A DNA stretch of 64,000 bases from Liolophura sinensis (lineage: Eukaryota; Mollusca; Polyplacophora; Chitonida; Chitonidae), in NCBI RefSeq assembly GCF_032854445.1, contig NC_088300.1, positions 16,461,191-16,525,190 on the forward strand. The letters run 5' to 3'. Positions 1 to 13,900 of this stretch are shown here, one piece after another. Under the pieces are notes generated by a model. It was not told the DNA's origin, did not search any database, and worked only from the letters and a program-made list of their open reading frames with translations. Position 1 is the stretch's first letter. Each line of letters starts with the position of its first letter. Made by a program: the position numbers and the translations under genes.

Positions 1-860
1 AATCTGCCTGTACACTTCAGATTTCCACATCCATACAACCTGCCTGTACACTTCAGATTTCCACATCCATACAATCTGCCTGTACACTTCAGATTTCCAC
101 ATCCATACAATCTGCCTGTACACTTCAGACTTCCACATCCATACCATCTGCCTGTACACTTCAAATTTCCACATCCATACAATCTGCCTGTACACTTCAG
201 ACTTCCACATCCATACAACTTGCCTGTACACTTCAAATTTCCACATCCATACAATCTGCCTGTACACTTCAGACTTCCACATCCATACAATCTGCCTGTA
301 CACTTCAAATTTCCACATCCATACAATCTGCCTGTACACTTCAAATGTCCACATCCATACAACCTTCCTGTACACTTCAGACTTACACATCCATAGAATC
401 TACCTGTACACTTCAAATTTCAACATCCATACAACCTGCCTGTACACTTCAGACTTCCACATCCATACAATCTGCATGTACACTTCAGATTTCCACATCC
501 ACACAACCTGCCTGTACACTTCAGACTTCCAAATCTATACAACCTACCTGTACACTTCAGATTTCCACATCCATACAATCTGCCTGTACACTTCAAATTT
601 CCACATCCATACAACCTGCCTGTACACTTCAAATTTCCACATCCATACAACCTGCCTGTACACTTCAGACTTCCACATCCATACAATCTGCCTATACATT
701 TCAAATTTCCACATCCATACAACCTGCCTGTACACTTCAGATTTCCACATCCATACAACCTGCATGTAAACTTCTGATTTCCACATCCATCCAAACTGTC
801 TGCAAACTTCAGATTTCAACATCAACAAAACCTGCCTATACACATAAATTTCTACACTTC
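1..860. repeat. 36-bp tandem minisatellite
   Basis: About 24 head-to-tail copies of a 36-bp unit (core ctgcctgtacacttcaga then ttccacatccat) run from the window edge to about 860, decaying at the right end. Copies differ by a few substitutions but keep their length, so several frames on both strands stay open: 12-residue periods such as SACTLQISTSIQ on plus and GCGNLKCTGRLY on minus. The length is a multiple of three and the unit lacks stops, which by itself explains the open frames. It lies downstream of the last visible exon of the minus-strand EGF gene, probably in an intron or 3' flank. Confidence 0.93.
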
Positions 861-1760
861 AGACTTACACATACATACAGCCTGTCTGTATACTTCCACC
901 CTATGCATATAGATCACAATTCTAATTTTTCAATAGTTTCATTAGGCACATAACATGGGTGTTAACAATACAGGTACATGCATCACGTACACCACAAGAA
1001 GGGAAGATACATGATTTTGCAACTGTCATTTACTCACAATTTAAATTTTTCAAAAATCTGCACATTTTATCGTATGTTCCTTTAAGTTTAATTTGTAAAG
1101 TGAATGAAGACCAGTAAGGTTTTTTCATGAAACTTTTTTCCATTAATTTATGGAAATATTCAGTTATCTCCCCTTGATTGCTGGTTTAGAGGTGTGGTTT
1201 AGAGTACACCCATGGCACACACTGCAAGGCTTATACAACAATCAAGATATAATATTAAAATATAACCATCAGTTCTTATTAATTTCTTAATGCAAATTAA
1301 TAAGATGGGTAATCACAATGTCGATCAATTTCAGAATGCAATTATATGCAACTGGCAGATACAAAATCAAGTTTGGAGTGATACTGGTGCAGACAAAGGA
1401 ATCATATTTTCCCATATTTTTACTTTAACTTGCTTAAACATTATACAATCCATAAGAAAAACTAATACGATACCAAAATGATACTGTGCCGAAGTTTTAA
1501 ATGGCATATAATATATAACCATCATTGCCAAAATCAACTGAGAAAAGTTACTGACTGACAGATTGCACAGGAGACAAGTTAAACTGTGCGTCAAGTATAG
1601 GGACAAATTCAACAAGGGGAACGCACCAAACGCATGTAGAAGGCACAACCAGTTAGGTAAGATAGTGGGTTTGATTAGTAATTAACAAGCAGGTAAAAAG
1701 AAGGGATGCAAGAGGTGCCAATATTGGAAAGTTTTATAAGCACACTGAATTGACACTCAC
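861..1760. other. non-coding, no feature seen
   Basis: AT-rich sequence between the minisatellite and the last visible exon of the EGF gene. No conserved coding block or recognisable repeat was found. It is probably intron of the minus-strand gene, since that gene is still in mid-array at 1761 with an open splice donor. Confidence 0.5.
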
Positions 1761-1901
1761 CACAAACTTTGCCAAAAAGCCCAGAATCAGGAGGGCAGTA
1801 GCAATAGAAGTCATCAATCCAGTCTACACAGCGCCCCCCATTCTTACAGGGATTTGGGGAACAGTCATCAATGTTCACACGACAACTTGACCCATTAAAA
1901 C
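1761..1901 (-). CDS. DSL gene exon 17: EGF, last exon visible
   Basis: Phase 1 to 1, 141 bp. It reads GFNGSSCRV, then [37 protein letters not shown] and a gtgagt donor. The VD-x-x-DDFYC stretch resembles a Jagged/Serrate EGF. The donor shows that the gene continues beyond the left edge. Confidence 0.88.
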
Positions 1902-4900
1902 CTAGGTAATACAAAATGTAATGCAGACTATAAAGTGCACATTTTAAAACAATGTTTTTAAAGAATGGAACAAATTATTTTTTACTTTTATACCAAACAC
2001 GTCATTTTAAACAAATTTTTGAAAAGAATGTTTTACAATTTCCGCCTTATAATAATCAAATTTTAGCAAGCTGAAACGATATGAGCTCACCTTTATTAAC
2101 AACTTCATGAAAAATACTTAATAATAAATGACATTTTAGCCCTTAGAGAGAGTGAGTAAGTGCTCGGGGTTTAACATCGTACTCAACAATTTTTCAGTCA
2201 TATGACGGCAAAGGAATCCTTAGGGTGTATGTAATGTGCCTTCTTCTTACAGGATGGATTTCCACCGCTCTTTTATCTAGTGCTGCTTCACTGAGACGAT
2301 TTACCGAAGACAAGTAAGCTGCCCCGCCCAAGCCATTATACTGATACGGGTCAACCTGTCGTTGCACTATCCCTTTCATGCTGAATGCCAAGCGAGGAAG
2401 TTACAACGTCCTCTTTTAAAGTCTTAGGTGTGACTCAACCCAGGATTGATCCTGGATCTACTGCTCCCAAAGTGGACGCTTTACCAACTGTGCTATCCAG
2501 GCCAGTTTTAGCCCTTAGATAATCCAATTGGAAAACAAGCGGAAATAGTAAGAAAAGTGTTTAACAAACTTTCTTTTTTACAATCATTAGTGAAAACAGT
2601 TTGGAATGAAATCAAATCTAAATTTGATATTTCCTTAAAACTGTGACAAAAATCTTCACCAGTCTTACCTTTTGACAACTCAGATTTATGTGAACTGTCT
2701 CTGAGCTGATTACAGCACACCTGGCACACTTACCTTTAGGACATTCACAGAAGTATGTGAGATCATCACGCTGTAAGCATACACCCTCGTTGAAGCAGTA
2801 GTTGGTTCCGCATGGCACATACGGTAAACCAGGTAAAGTCTCATCTGACAACAGAGACAACTTTATGTGAGGGCAAGTCTATTCAAAGGAACACATATGC
2901 TCATTCTTCTTGTTGGGCACAGAAATACCACAAGCTTTTCAGAGAAGACATTAACGCATTGTTTGGACATCTTTCTGCTCTTTCATACAAATGTTCATAC
3001 GCCAAAAAAAAGGTAAATTCTAGCCAATAAAAAAAGAGGATTAACACTGCCCACTAGGTATAAAGCATTTATTTCTTTATTTGATATGAAATTAATGCTG
3101 TGTATCAAGAATTTTTCAATTACATGTATATGAAGGCAGTCAGGCTTATGGGCGGAGGAAACCAGCGTGCTGGAGGAAACCAGAGTGCTGGAGGAAACCA
3201 GAGTACTGGAGGAAACCAGAGTGCTGGAGGAAACCAGAGTGCTGGAGGAAACCAGAGTGCTGGAGTAAATTATCAACCTTGCTATATGTAGGTACCTGAC
3301 AAAACCATGACATACAGAATCAGCCAGAGACAGAGGCCATTGTGCGACATTTGTGTCTCTGTACAATAATCAACAGAGCTGAGAAAAGCAGTTCCTCCCA
3401 GGGCTAAGGGGGATAATCAAACTTACTGCAGATCTTCCCAGTGAGGGGAGGGGGGACAGTCACAGTAGAAATCATCTATGGACCAGTCCAGACATCGGCC
3501 GTTGGCAAGACAGGGATTAGGATCACAGTTGTTCAAGTTCTGTTCACAGTTCACACCACTTGTTCCTATTCAATCCAAACAAAGGTAAGTTATATCACAC
3601 CTTAAATAGAGTTACATGCCAAGTCATTATTTTATGAGGGTCCTCCGTGGCTCAGTTGGTTAACGCGCTAGCGCAGCATAATGACCCAGGAGCCCTCTCA
3701 CCAATGCCGTCGCTGTGAGTTCAAGTCCAGCTCATGGGAAGGTCTGCCAGCAACCTGCGGGGGGTCGTGGGTTTCCCCCAAGCTCTGTCCAGTTTCCTCC
3801 CACCATAATGCCGGCCGTCGTCGTATAAGTGAAATATTCTTGAGACGGCGTAAAACATCAATCAAATAAATAAATAAATTATTTATGATGTTTAAGATGT
3901 GGAAGAAGTACCAATTGTTCAGAAACAGTGACATGAAATTTCTCACACAAAATGACTGTCAACTGGTCAACCATTTCACAGATGGTTTATTGATCATACT
4001 ATGGAGAAAAACAGTTACAAAACATCAAAATATGCCCTTGATTTTTTACCTGATACATAATACTTTATTACCAGAAGATATCTGAACACTTTATATGTAT
4101 ATCCCTCGTTCCTAAGTCCTTTTGTGAACTAACCTGAGCAAGATCTTCCACTTAGAAAACTTACTTTAAGTTTTGTGAAAGTGGCTTTAAGGTCTTGTTG
4201 TCATCAAAGGCCAAATAAAATATGAAAGCCTCTGACAATGTTAACATTTACATGATACAGTTAGTAATAAAAACATAGTTAAAAATCAGATTTATGTCAA
4301 CAAACCAAACACATCCAAACTTCTGACAGCCAGACTCACCTTTCATGCAGGCACACCTGTACCTGGTGATCTCGTCAATACAAATGCCCTGGTTAAGACA
4401 TGGCCTGCTGGCACAGTCATCAATATTCGTCTGACAGTTAAACCCTGTGAAGCCAGGTAAACACTCACAGAGGTAGGTCCTACTGTCAACTTCCTAAAAC
4501 ATTTTGAGGTAGACTGTTAATTTGGAAGTTAACATTGGGCCACCAGTTCAATCCAAAATAATATCGTAACTAAGCTTTATGACTTTCTTTGTCCAATCAG
4601 GGTTCCAACTACAGTTCAGCCCAAATCAGTATTTTTGACTGAAATAGGTATCATGTATGGTGTTCTGGCATGGTATTACAGTCAGGTAGCACTTTAAGGT
4701 ATCTCAACATTGACTGAAATCAACTAAAAATATGCTGGCATTCAAACCAATGAACCAAATGGACAGCTAGGTTAAGGTATTTCACTGACCATAACATTGA
4801 CATATAGAAATACATGTAATTACTTACAATGCATGTTCCTCCATTAAAACATTTCTTGTGACACAAAAAGCTCTGGAAAACATAAAAAAAAGAATTTATT

Positions 4901-7900
4901 TCAGTGAAACTGTCAGTATGCATTATACAGTCATGGAAAAAATTATTAGACCACTCATATTTTCTTTGGTTTCTTGTTCATTTTAATGCCTGGCAACCCT
5001 AAAGGTGTATAACCGAAGATTACAATGAATACGACAAAAATCCAGCTGATTCCATAATACTTTGTCGTATTTGATATGCTTTAAGGTCAGTTGTATTCCT
5101 AGGGTGTATGCGAGGCAATTTTCATGCTTTCCATTTACATGCAGACTTACATAAAGAGTGGTTTCCTGTTTACATGTAGGCTTACATAAATAGGGGTCTC
5201 TTGTTTATATATTAAGACGCAGCACAACTCGGTAGTTGTCAGCTCCCATAATGCCTAAAACGAAAGAATTATGTGGAGCCAGAAAGGCAGCCATCTTGGC
5301 ACAGCTGGATACTGGATTGAGCGAGCGACGAGTGGCCAAAAAACTGAAGATCTCTAAGACAGCAGTTCATTACACCAAGAAAAAGCAAGCCGAACATGGT
5401 ACTACAAAACTGCTAGCTGGTCGAGGCAGGAAACGTCTTTCTACCCCACGAGATGACCAAGCACTCATCCGGTCCTGTATCAAGAATCGTCGTCAGACCT
5501 CCAGAGACCTTAGAAATGAGTGGGCATTGTCAACAAATGTGACTTGTTCAGCAAGAACAGTTCGAAACCGACTTCTTGAAGCTGGTCTAAAGTCGCACAG
5601 GGCACGGAAGAAGCCCTTCATCAACGAGAGGCAGCGGAAGGCCCGCTTGCGTTTTGCGAGGGATCACAAGAATTGGACTGTTGATGATTGGGCTAAAGTT
5701 CTCTTCAGTGATGAATCCAATTTTGAGTTGATGCCTACTCCAGCCAACTTACTGGTTAGGAGGAAGCCTGGGGAAGCCTACAAACCAGACTGCCTTGCTC
5801 CTACTGTAAAGCATGGGGGTGGATCAGTGATGATCTGGGGTTGTTTCAGTATGGGTGGAACAGGACAGATGCAGTTGTGTGAAGGGAGAATGAACCAAGT
5901 CACATACAGAGCTACTCTTGAAAACAGTCTTCTTCCATCAGCTGCTAAACTCTTTCCTGGCTCGAATGACTGGATTTTCCAACAAGACAATGCCCCTTGC
6001 CACACGGCAAGGTCAGTTAAAACCTGGATAGAGAACCGGAACATTCGAACCATGAATTGGCCTGCTCAGTCACCTGATCTGAATCCAATTGAAAACCTGT
6101 GGAATATTATCAAGTTCAAAATGGAGAACCACAAGCCCAAAAACAAAGCAAATTTGTTCGAATTTTTGCAACAGGAATGGGCTGCTGTGACTGCAGGGCA
6201 ATGTAACAAACTGGTGGAGAGCATGCCAAGGTGCATGGCTGCAGTCATCAAAAACAATGGGCATGCAATCAAGTACTAACTCCCGTATGAGACTGAGAGT
6301 CATGTGACTACGTGACTAGGAGACAGGAGAAAAAATGAAATGCCAAAATGTTTTTGAGAATACAGTTGCCACATCTACAGATGTATGAACTTAAGTGATT
6401 TTGGTCATTGTCAAGAAAGTCATAGAGAACTGATAGATATCACCTCTTAAATAAAACCCTTATGAACTATTTCTGTTTTCATCACTTTCTTTGCCCAAAC
6501 AAATGTTCCTTCAGTTGTGCAAGGTATTAAAATGAACAAGAAATGGGAGAAAGCAAGGGTGGTCTAATAATTTTTTCCATGACTGTACATGTAACTGCAG
6601 TGCTAACATTTATTTGATTAGAGTTTTACACCGAGCTCAAGAATATTTCACTTATATGACAGCGGTTAGCATTATGGTGGAAGGAAACCCAAGATCATCG
6701 GCAGCTAGCTGGCAGAGCTTCCCACATGACGGGTGTGCAGTGTAAATACCCATTTACAGTAAAATGCTATATACCTGTTTATTAAAATTCGCAGTACAGA
6801 TCTACTTATCATTCATTATTACATAGGGACTTGTGTTTACTGTTTTCAGCATACATGTAACAAGACAAAAAAACATGCTTTGTTCTCATCTATCAATGTA
6901 GATTCAGGCCAGAAATTTGAAATAACTTATGTGCATAAGTTTCTACATCTGCCTAGGATGATATAAATATAGTCAATCACCTATAATTTCATGGAATTTT
7001 TCCCCAGCTAATAACCCTGATGTATTAAGTTTTTGGAAATCTCCTGGGAAATTTTATGTCATAAAAAATTCTGGGATACTTACTGTATACCTAGAAAAAA
7101 AATTAAGACCAAAAAGTATGTAAAAAAAACTTCACTGACCACTCTGACAGAATTCCCCGTAAAAACCTTCCAAGCAGACACAGCTGAATTCTCCAGGTTC
7201 TCCTTCCAAACAGACGGCGCCATTGAAGCACGGACCAGAGGCACACTCATCAGTATCTGAAAACAGGCATCAGGCCAAAGATAATATTCACACATTGTTT
7301 GTAGGTATTATCAAAGCAAGATATACGATTACAAGGACAAGTATCTCCTCTTGATAGAGATGTTTAAATGGGTAAGCATGTGAAGATTTGAATCAATGCA
7401 TGATTTCCATAGCTTTATACCATGTCAAGTTACAAAATCTTTAAAAACTACTTATAAAACTTGAGGATGTGTGATTGGGTCAAAAAGTCAAGAATGGTTT
7501 ATTTGTAGTGCCAGCAGTAAGGTTTACTGTGCAGCTGGCATAGGAAATCTGTACAGTGCTAGATATCTACCTCTCAAAATTAGAGTTAACACCAAAAACT
7601 GTGGGACCTTGAGCTGGATATGAGCATGTAGCCAAAATGTGTCAAGAGCTGGGAAGACTGACTTAGATCACAAAGGCGCTGCAAAAAGGGCTGCATCCCT
7701 TAACTTTGTTACCTTGTGAAGCATGCTATTTGATAATGTTCTTAAAAGTACTGCACCCCCCCCCCCCCTGAAATGACCACAAGGGAGGTATACAGATGTA
7801 ACTGAAAAACAGTCTGATCACGTTAAAAAGCAGCTGTTTAAAACATCCTAAATTTCAGTTGGTTGCTATAGAAAAAAACAGAAATCTGATCAAATCAGCC

Positions 7901-10900
7901 ACATTCATTTTATAAAGTACTGAATGGGTGGACGGCCATGTGTCATACACAGGATTTCCACTTACGTCATTATGACAAGACAGTGATATCCTAGTACAAA
8001 ATAAAGTACAGTATGATAAGGCTGCAAGCCCATCTCTTAACCTGGATACATATGTGATAAAATTACTGGATACATATGTGCTAAAATTACCAACAGAATA
8101 TCTGCGAAAGTTTACATCAAATATTGTTTAATTAGATTTCTATATTCTATATACCACCAGACATTTAAATGGGAAGAATGACCTATACCATGCCATAAGG
8201 CACATTGTCACACAGAACAGGGCTAAGCTTTGGCCAGCATAAGTGACCTTGCCAAATGTCACTCTTGCACATCATGTAACTTACCAAGTTCACAACTGTC
8301 ACCTGAGGAACCCCTCGAGGACAGCGACATATGTACGAGCCTGGGGTCCCCTTCTACAACAGGTTCCTCCGTTCATGCAGGGATTACTGTCACACTCATT
8401 CACATCTGCAAGCAAAAAGTAAGGAATCAAGAACAGTCTAATCAGGCCTTGACCTTAGAACTTGAAAAAACTTTCCAATTCATTAAATCAAAATCACAAA
8501 AGCACGAAAATTTAGATTAATACATAACATTTTGACATTTCAAATGGACTGTGGGTGTCAAGATTTGGAGACCAATCACTGATTGATTAATTGAAATGGT
8601 GTTTAAGGCTATGATCAAGAGATTTTTTTTCACTTGAATGATGGCTTTAATGCTGAAGTAAACAAATCAAACACTACAGAGATGTTGAAATAAATTCTTA
8701 TAACACCCTAGCTAACTGATAGTTTTACTTACCTATACCGCAGAGTACCCCCTGGTAGCCACTTGACATGCGCAGGTGAAGTTGCCAAATTGCCTCCCTT
8801 GAGTACAGATGCCATCATTTTCACTACGGATTTAGGTATGCACTCATTAACATCTGTCTGGCACTGTTTACCTGACCACTCCTATAGGACAAGTGCAGGT
8901 GAAGCTTCCACCTGGCTGCCGATTACAGGGCCTCCATTACGACACGGCTCCGACTGACAGGCATTGATTTTCTATCTCACACTTGCTCCCTCGGAACCGG
9001 CTGGGCAGGAGCACCTGTATACGCCAGGGCGAGGCTGGCTACATCTCCCACCATTCTTACATGGATTGGGATCCACTTCGTTAATATCTTCGCCACAGTT
9101 TGGACCTGAGTAGCCATCGCGACAGAGGCAGGTGTTACGTACCAGGTGGTCCCTGACTACAGAGACCACCGTTACGACAAGGTGAAGAGTCACACTCGTT
9201 AATATCCGTTCGACACTGAGTACCGTTAAAACCATTGGCACACCTGCAGAAGAAGGTACCAAGGCTCACCTTCATCACAGGTGGCCCCATTATAACATGG
9301 ACGGGACTCACACTCATCTATGTCGATGTCACAGTTGCGGCCAGTGTAGCCAGGTCACACAGTTGCAGGTGTAGGCTGCAGGTCGGTTTCTGCAGGCAGC
9401 TGCCTCCATTGCGGCACGGCTGTGATGCGCAGTAATCTACCTCACCCTGACATGTCCTCCACCGCTAAATCCTGGCCTGCAGGTGCAAACAAATGTCCCC
9501 AGGGGGACCCTGGCGACATGTACCCCCATTTCGACAGGGGCGTCTCTTGACACTCGTCTATAATCCGTGTCGCAAATAATTCCAGTGTATCCTGCCTTGC
9601 ACTCCGCAACGGAATGAGCCAGGTGCCCCCTCCACACAGCGACCATTTCTACAGGGGTTTTTAGCACACTCGTTGATGTCTGTTTCACACCGCTGCCCTG
9701 TAAAGCCTGTGGAGCACATACAGTAAATCTTCCAGGTACAGCATTACTGCAGCTTCCTCCATTCTGACAGGGGAAAGATTTCACACTCATCTTTGTCAAT
9801 CTCGCATAATTCACCCTCATAGCCCACAGGACATTGACAGATGAACGTACCGGGGGTACCCTCCACACAGCGCCCCTCTAGCACATGGGTTAGGAAAACA
9901 CTCATCTATATCCCCTCCACACTGCTCTCCGAAGAAACCCTTGGGGCACTCGCACTGGTAAGAACCGGGACGCCCTTGGGTGCAGGTGCCTGAGTAAGAC
10001 ATGGGTTGGAACAGGCACTCATCAATGTCAACCTCACAATTTACACCTGTGAATCCCTGAAGACATGTACAGGTGTAATCCCCCTGCCAGATCCTCACAA
10101 CTTGCCCCATTCTCACATGGCTGAGCAGTGAACACTCGTTTATGTCTCTCTGACACAGGTTACCAGAGAATCCCGCCTTGCAGTCGCAGACAAACTTACC
10201 GGGGGCACCCTCACGACACGACGCTCCATTCTGACACGGTCGACTTTCACATTCGTCAATATCTGAAAATTTAATAACATTTCATATTTCAGAACAACTG
10301 GCACTATGTTATTGCACTTAGCATTCAGAAACAATTATACATAATTTTTTCATTAAAAATGTTTTGCATAATCCTGTTTTGAACCGTTATTTCAGCATTA
10401 ATTGCATGCCAATAACAGAATTACACAAAACGCATTTTTAAAGAACCTAATTCATACTTTTATCGTTTTGATTTTTAATTTGCAGGGCACATGTAGTGAA
10501 GAGGTATCTTTAAGAGTTCCTTGAATATGATGCACTGCAAATTAGCTTTGCTGTGCACAACTGCTAAAATAAAACCTAGACAGGTAAAACCAAATATTGA
10601 AACATACATGTATTTAGAACAACTTAAATGTCCTGTAACAAAACAATGAAAATGCCAAAAAATGCCATTACTGACCAAAGTAATTCTTGGACCACGACAT
10701 TTCCTTTACAAACTTTAAACTTTAAACACCTCACTCACCGGTTCATCCTTAAGTTTAGGTCTATAAAGAATACTGTGGCCACCGAACATGTTCCCGTTCA
10801 AACTTGTTCGCTCAATTACTTAAGTTTCGGGTAAAATGTCAGCGTCGACAAATAACAAGTTCTCTAATTAGCTGACATAGTATTTTGATTGTCACTCACG

Positions 10901-13900
10901 GTCAGTCAGAGGATATTGATTGACACAGACGACTGGTCAATAATGTTGACTCACCAATCTGACAAGTCTCCCCAGTGAAGCCAGAAGGACACAGACATTT
11001 GAATGAGCCAATCAGATCACTACAGGTGCCTCCATTTGCACATGGACCACTCTGGCAGTCATCGATACCTGAAGAAGTTAGCGCCATACATATGTAATTC
11101 ATACAATGTTGGTTTCTTACAACTTAGCAAAGATTACTCACAATTTTGTATCTCATATTTACTTCTTAGTTGTCATGCAAACCACACATTAGCCAAGGTA
11201 CTCATTTTACCTGATTTCTACTGATCTTACAAACATGAATCTGAGGTTCGTTCAGAATAATCTAATGGACAAATTTCAGTTTCAGCAGTAAAAGTAATAT
11301 TTAATGGTCTCTAATTGCCTCCAAAGATGCATTTTGAGTGATTACAGTATACCTGTCCGACGTACCTAGCTCACAGTAAACCCCTGTGTACTTTGGCTTG
11401 CACATACAGGTGACATTCTTATCTCCTTCTTCATAGCTGCACGTTGCCTCATTTTTACACGGCGCACTCAGGCAAGGATCTGAAATACCATCACTTATAT
11501 CAGCGTTCATGTGATATCATGTGATTTCATCTATGATAATGGTGAAATACAAAGAAATCTTCAGGTCATAAAAAGGCCGACACCCATCTAAGGGGAGGTA
11601 ATCTGCAAAGGGGGATAACTCACACATGCCACAGGAAAGAATTACATGCATGGTACATGCAGTTGTTGTTTTAGTACTGTTTGATTTTTACTTTTTCTTA
11701 TGTATAAAATGAAAGAAGTTAATGAAGAGAACCAACAATATGTAACATGACAAGTCCTGCACACCTGTGGCTTGACGTCTTTGCCTCTCAAGGATTGTTG
11801 CTCGATACTCCTCCAGAAGTTCACTGTCATGTGACCCTCCATCCTCTCCCCAGTTGTCCTCAGAGGCCCGGTAGTGGACAGGCCTAGGCGGGTATTGTCG
11901 GACAGGCTGGTTATCCCAGGAATCCAGTCCCAGTACAGGCCTTTTGTATTTTAGTCCTTCATCCTGTTCATTGTGGTTGTGTGATTGCCAAACCTTTCGG
12001 CTAACATCATTATGTTCTGGTTCAAGTAAAGACAAAATAAGCCATGAAATAATATTATTAATTACATGTACATATAACATTATAACATACACAGTCTTAT
12101 ACAGTACTTGGGGTAAGACTGAATTAAGTTTTCAAATGGAATCCATATAAACAATTGTACAAACATTTGCAGAAAGAACCTTTCAGGGATGTACGTGGCA
12201 TAGCTTTTAATGAAACCACAGCTCAAAACTAGAATAAACGGCGCAAGATACACCGCTGAAAACAATATGTACAAATCAAATTAAATACACTTAAATTTAA
12301 ATTTTAAGGTGGGCTTTTGGTTCAAACTGCCAATGGCAAAATACTGTGACTTCACATCACTTTTTTTTTCCTTTAACTTCAAAAACAAGCCAATTTTTCG
12401 TGAACACGGTTTTCCACAATCTATGACAATCTTCGACCAACAACATATACAACCAGAGGCTCGCATCAAGTCTTTTACTTGTAACCTTTTTGGGTCATAA
12501 GGGCTATTCCAACATTAAAAGATGTGTCATCAGAGTACCTAAACAGTGGATATATGGTGCACAAAGCCCACCATAGAATTTAACCATTGCTCTTAACATT
12601 ACTTAGTAATTTAGATTCTTTTCACTTTAATGGAACATGCATAATATTAGCCTTTTTTATGTTATAATAAGCTTTGCTCATGTTGATCACAGCTTGCGTA
12701 CCTGAGATCAAGACGTCACAGAGAACACCTGTCCAGCCAGGCTGACAGATCCTCCTTCCCTGCTCGTCACAGGTGTAGTGATCAGAAGGACCCGCCTTAC
12801 ATTTCACTTCACAGTCCTCACCAAATGAGCCGTAACTACAGAACCACTGAACAACAGAAGAGAAAAACTGTTCTTGTCAACTACCAGAAACAGGCAACAA
12901 ATACTACTACGTGTTCTATCTACATATCATTATGTATTTTGTATACCTTATATGCATTTAAATAGTATGCATACATAAATATAGCACATTTGATACAAAT
13001 ACATGTATAAAGTTCCATATGTCCCATTTCTTCATCTGAGAAAGGACAATGCATTACATATGCAAATGTGGGATAAAGAATTGTAATGTGAACAAGGTTA
13101 TTATAATTTATATCCATATATCCTTTAATAAATTTCTGATGTCACCAAAATATTGATTTAAGAAACTGTTCAAAATATTAGATCGTACCTTTAAAACTAG
13201 ATATGTATTTGATAAGTTATGAATTACAGGAAACACTGACAAAGTCACACAAAATTTAGAACTGAGTTGTATTGCTACATGCAATGCAATACAAGGTGTT
13301 CTTACTCTGACGAAGATAAAATAATCCTTATCCAGCTCTTTGTGTTTCTCATCTGTGAATGTCTGTTCCACTTTGACTCTCAGCCACTGATCATGACCCA
13401 ACTGTCCTCGTGGGAAAGTAAGAGCAGACAACTCTGACCTGCTAACTTCCAACTCTTCCTCACCTGGCATCCTTTGTGAAATACTGACGACAAGATCAAG
13501 AGGCTGAAAATATGAAAGACAGCTTTAGTTTTCCTGATATCTCAAGACAATATTTATTTAACCGAGAAAAAATTACAATTATGCAAAGGGCAATGAAAAG
13601 AAAAAAAGCACTGGTAGAAAAATAACATTGTAATATGGACAAGAAAAGTGACCTGTCAAAAAGGGCGTATAAAAAGTCCCGTTTCAGACAAAAGCCATGA
13701 AGTGAGAATGGATGCGTAGGTAGGACTGACCCTAATATTCTCCGTCAATAGAACCTTTTATACAGCATATAATGGCTTTGTAACATTAACAAGAGGCTGG
13801 CACACAGCAGAAAAAGTGAAGGGATTATGAAATGTTGTCTTAGACATGATCCTCAAACAAGTGACATTTCACATGTGCCAGTTTGGGCTGGATCGGGCTG

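Noticed and set aside
345-953. 202-codon plus-strand frame rich in TLQISTSIQ repeats
   Set aside because: It only reflects the 36-bp minisatellite, which is stop-free in several frames on both strands.
2430-2505. tRNA gene on minus strand
   Set aside because: Box A and B are recognisable but the arms do not fold well, and it is joined to a SINE body and tail.
3155-3270. Possible CRISPR-like repeat array
   Set aside because: Units are contiguous 18-bp repeats without spacers, in an animal genome.
5236-5250. Upstream TTG as transposase start
   Set aside because: Animal genes use ATG; the first in-frame ATG is at 5251 and gives the normal Tc1 N-terminus.
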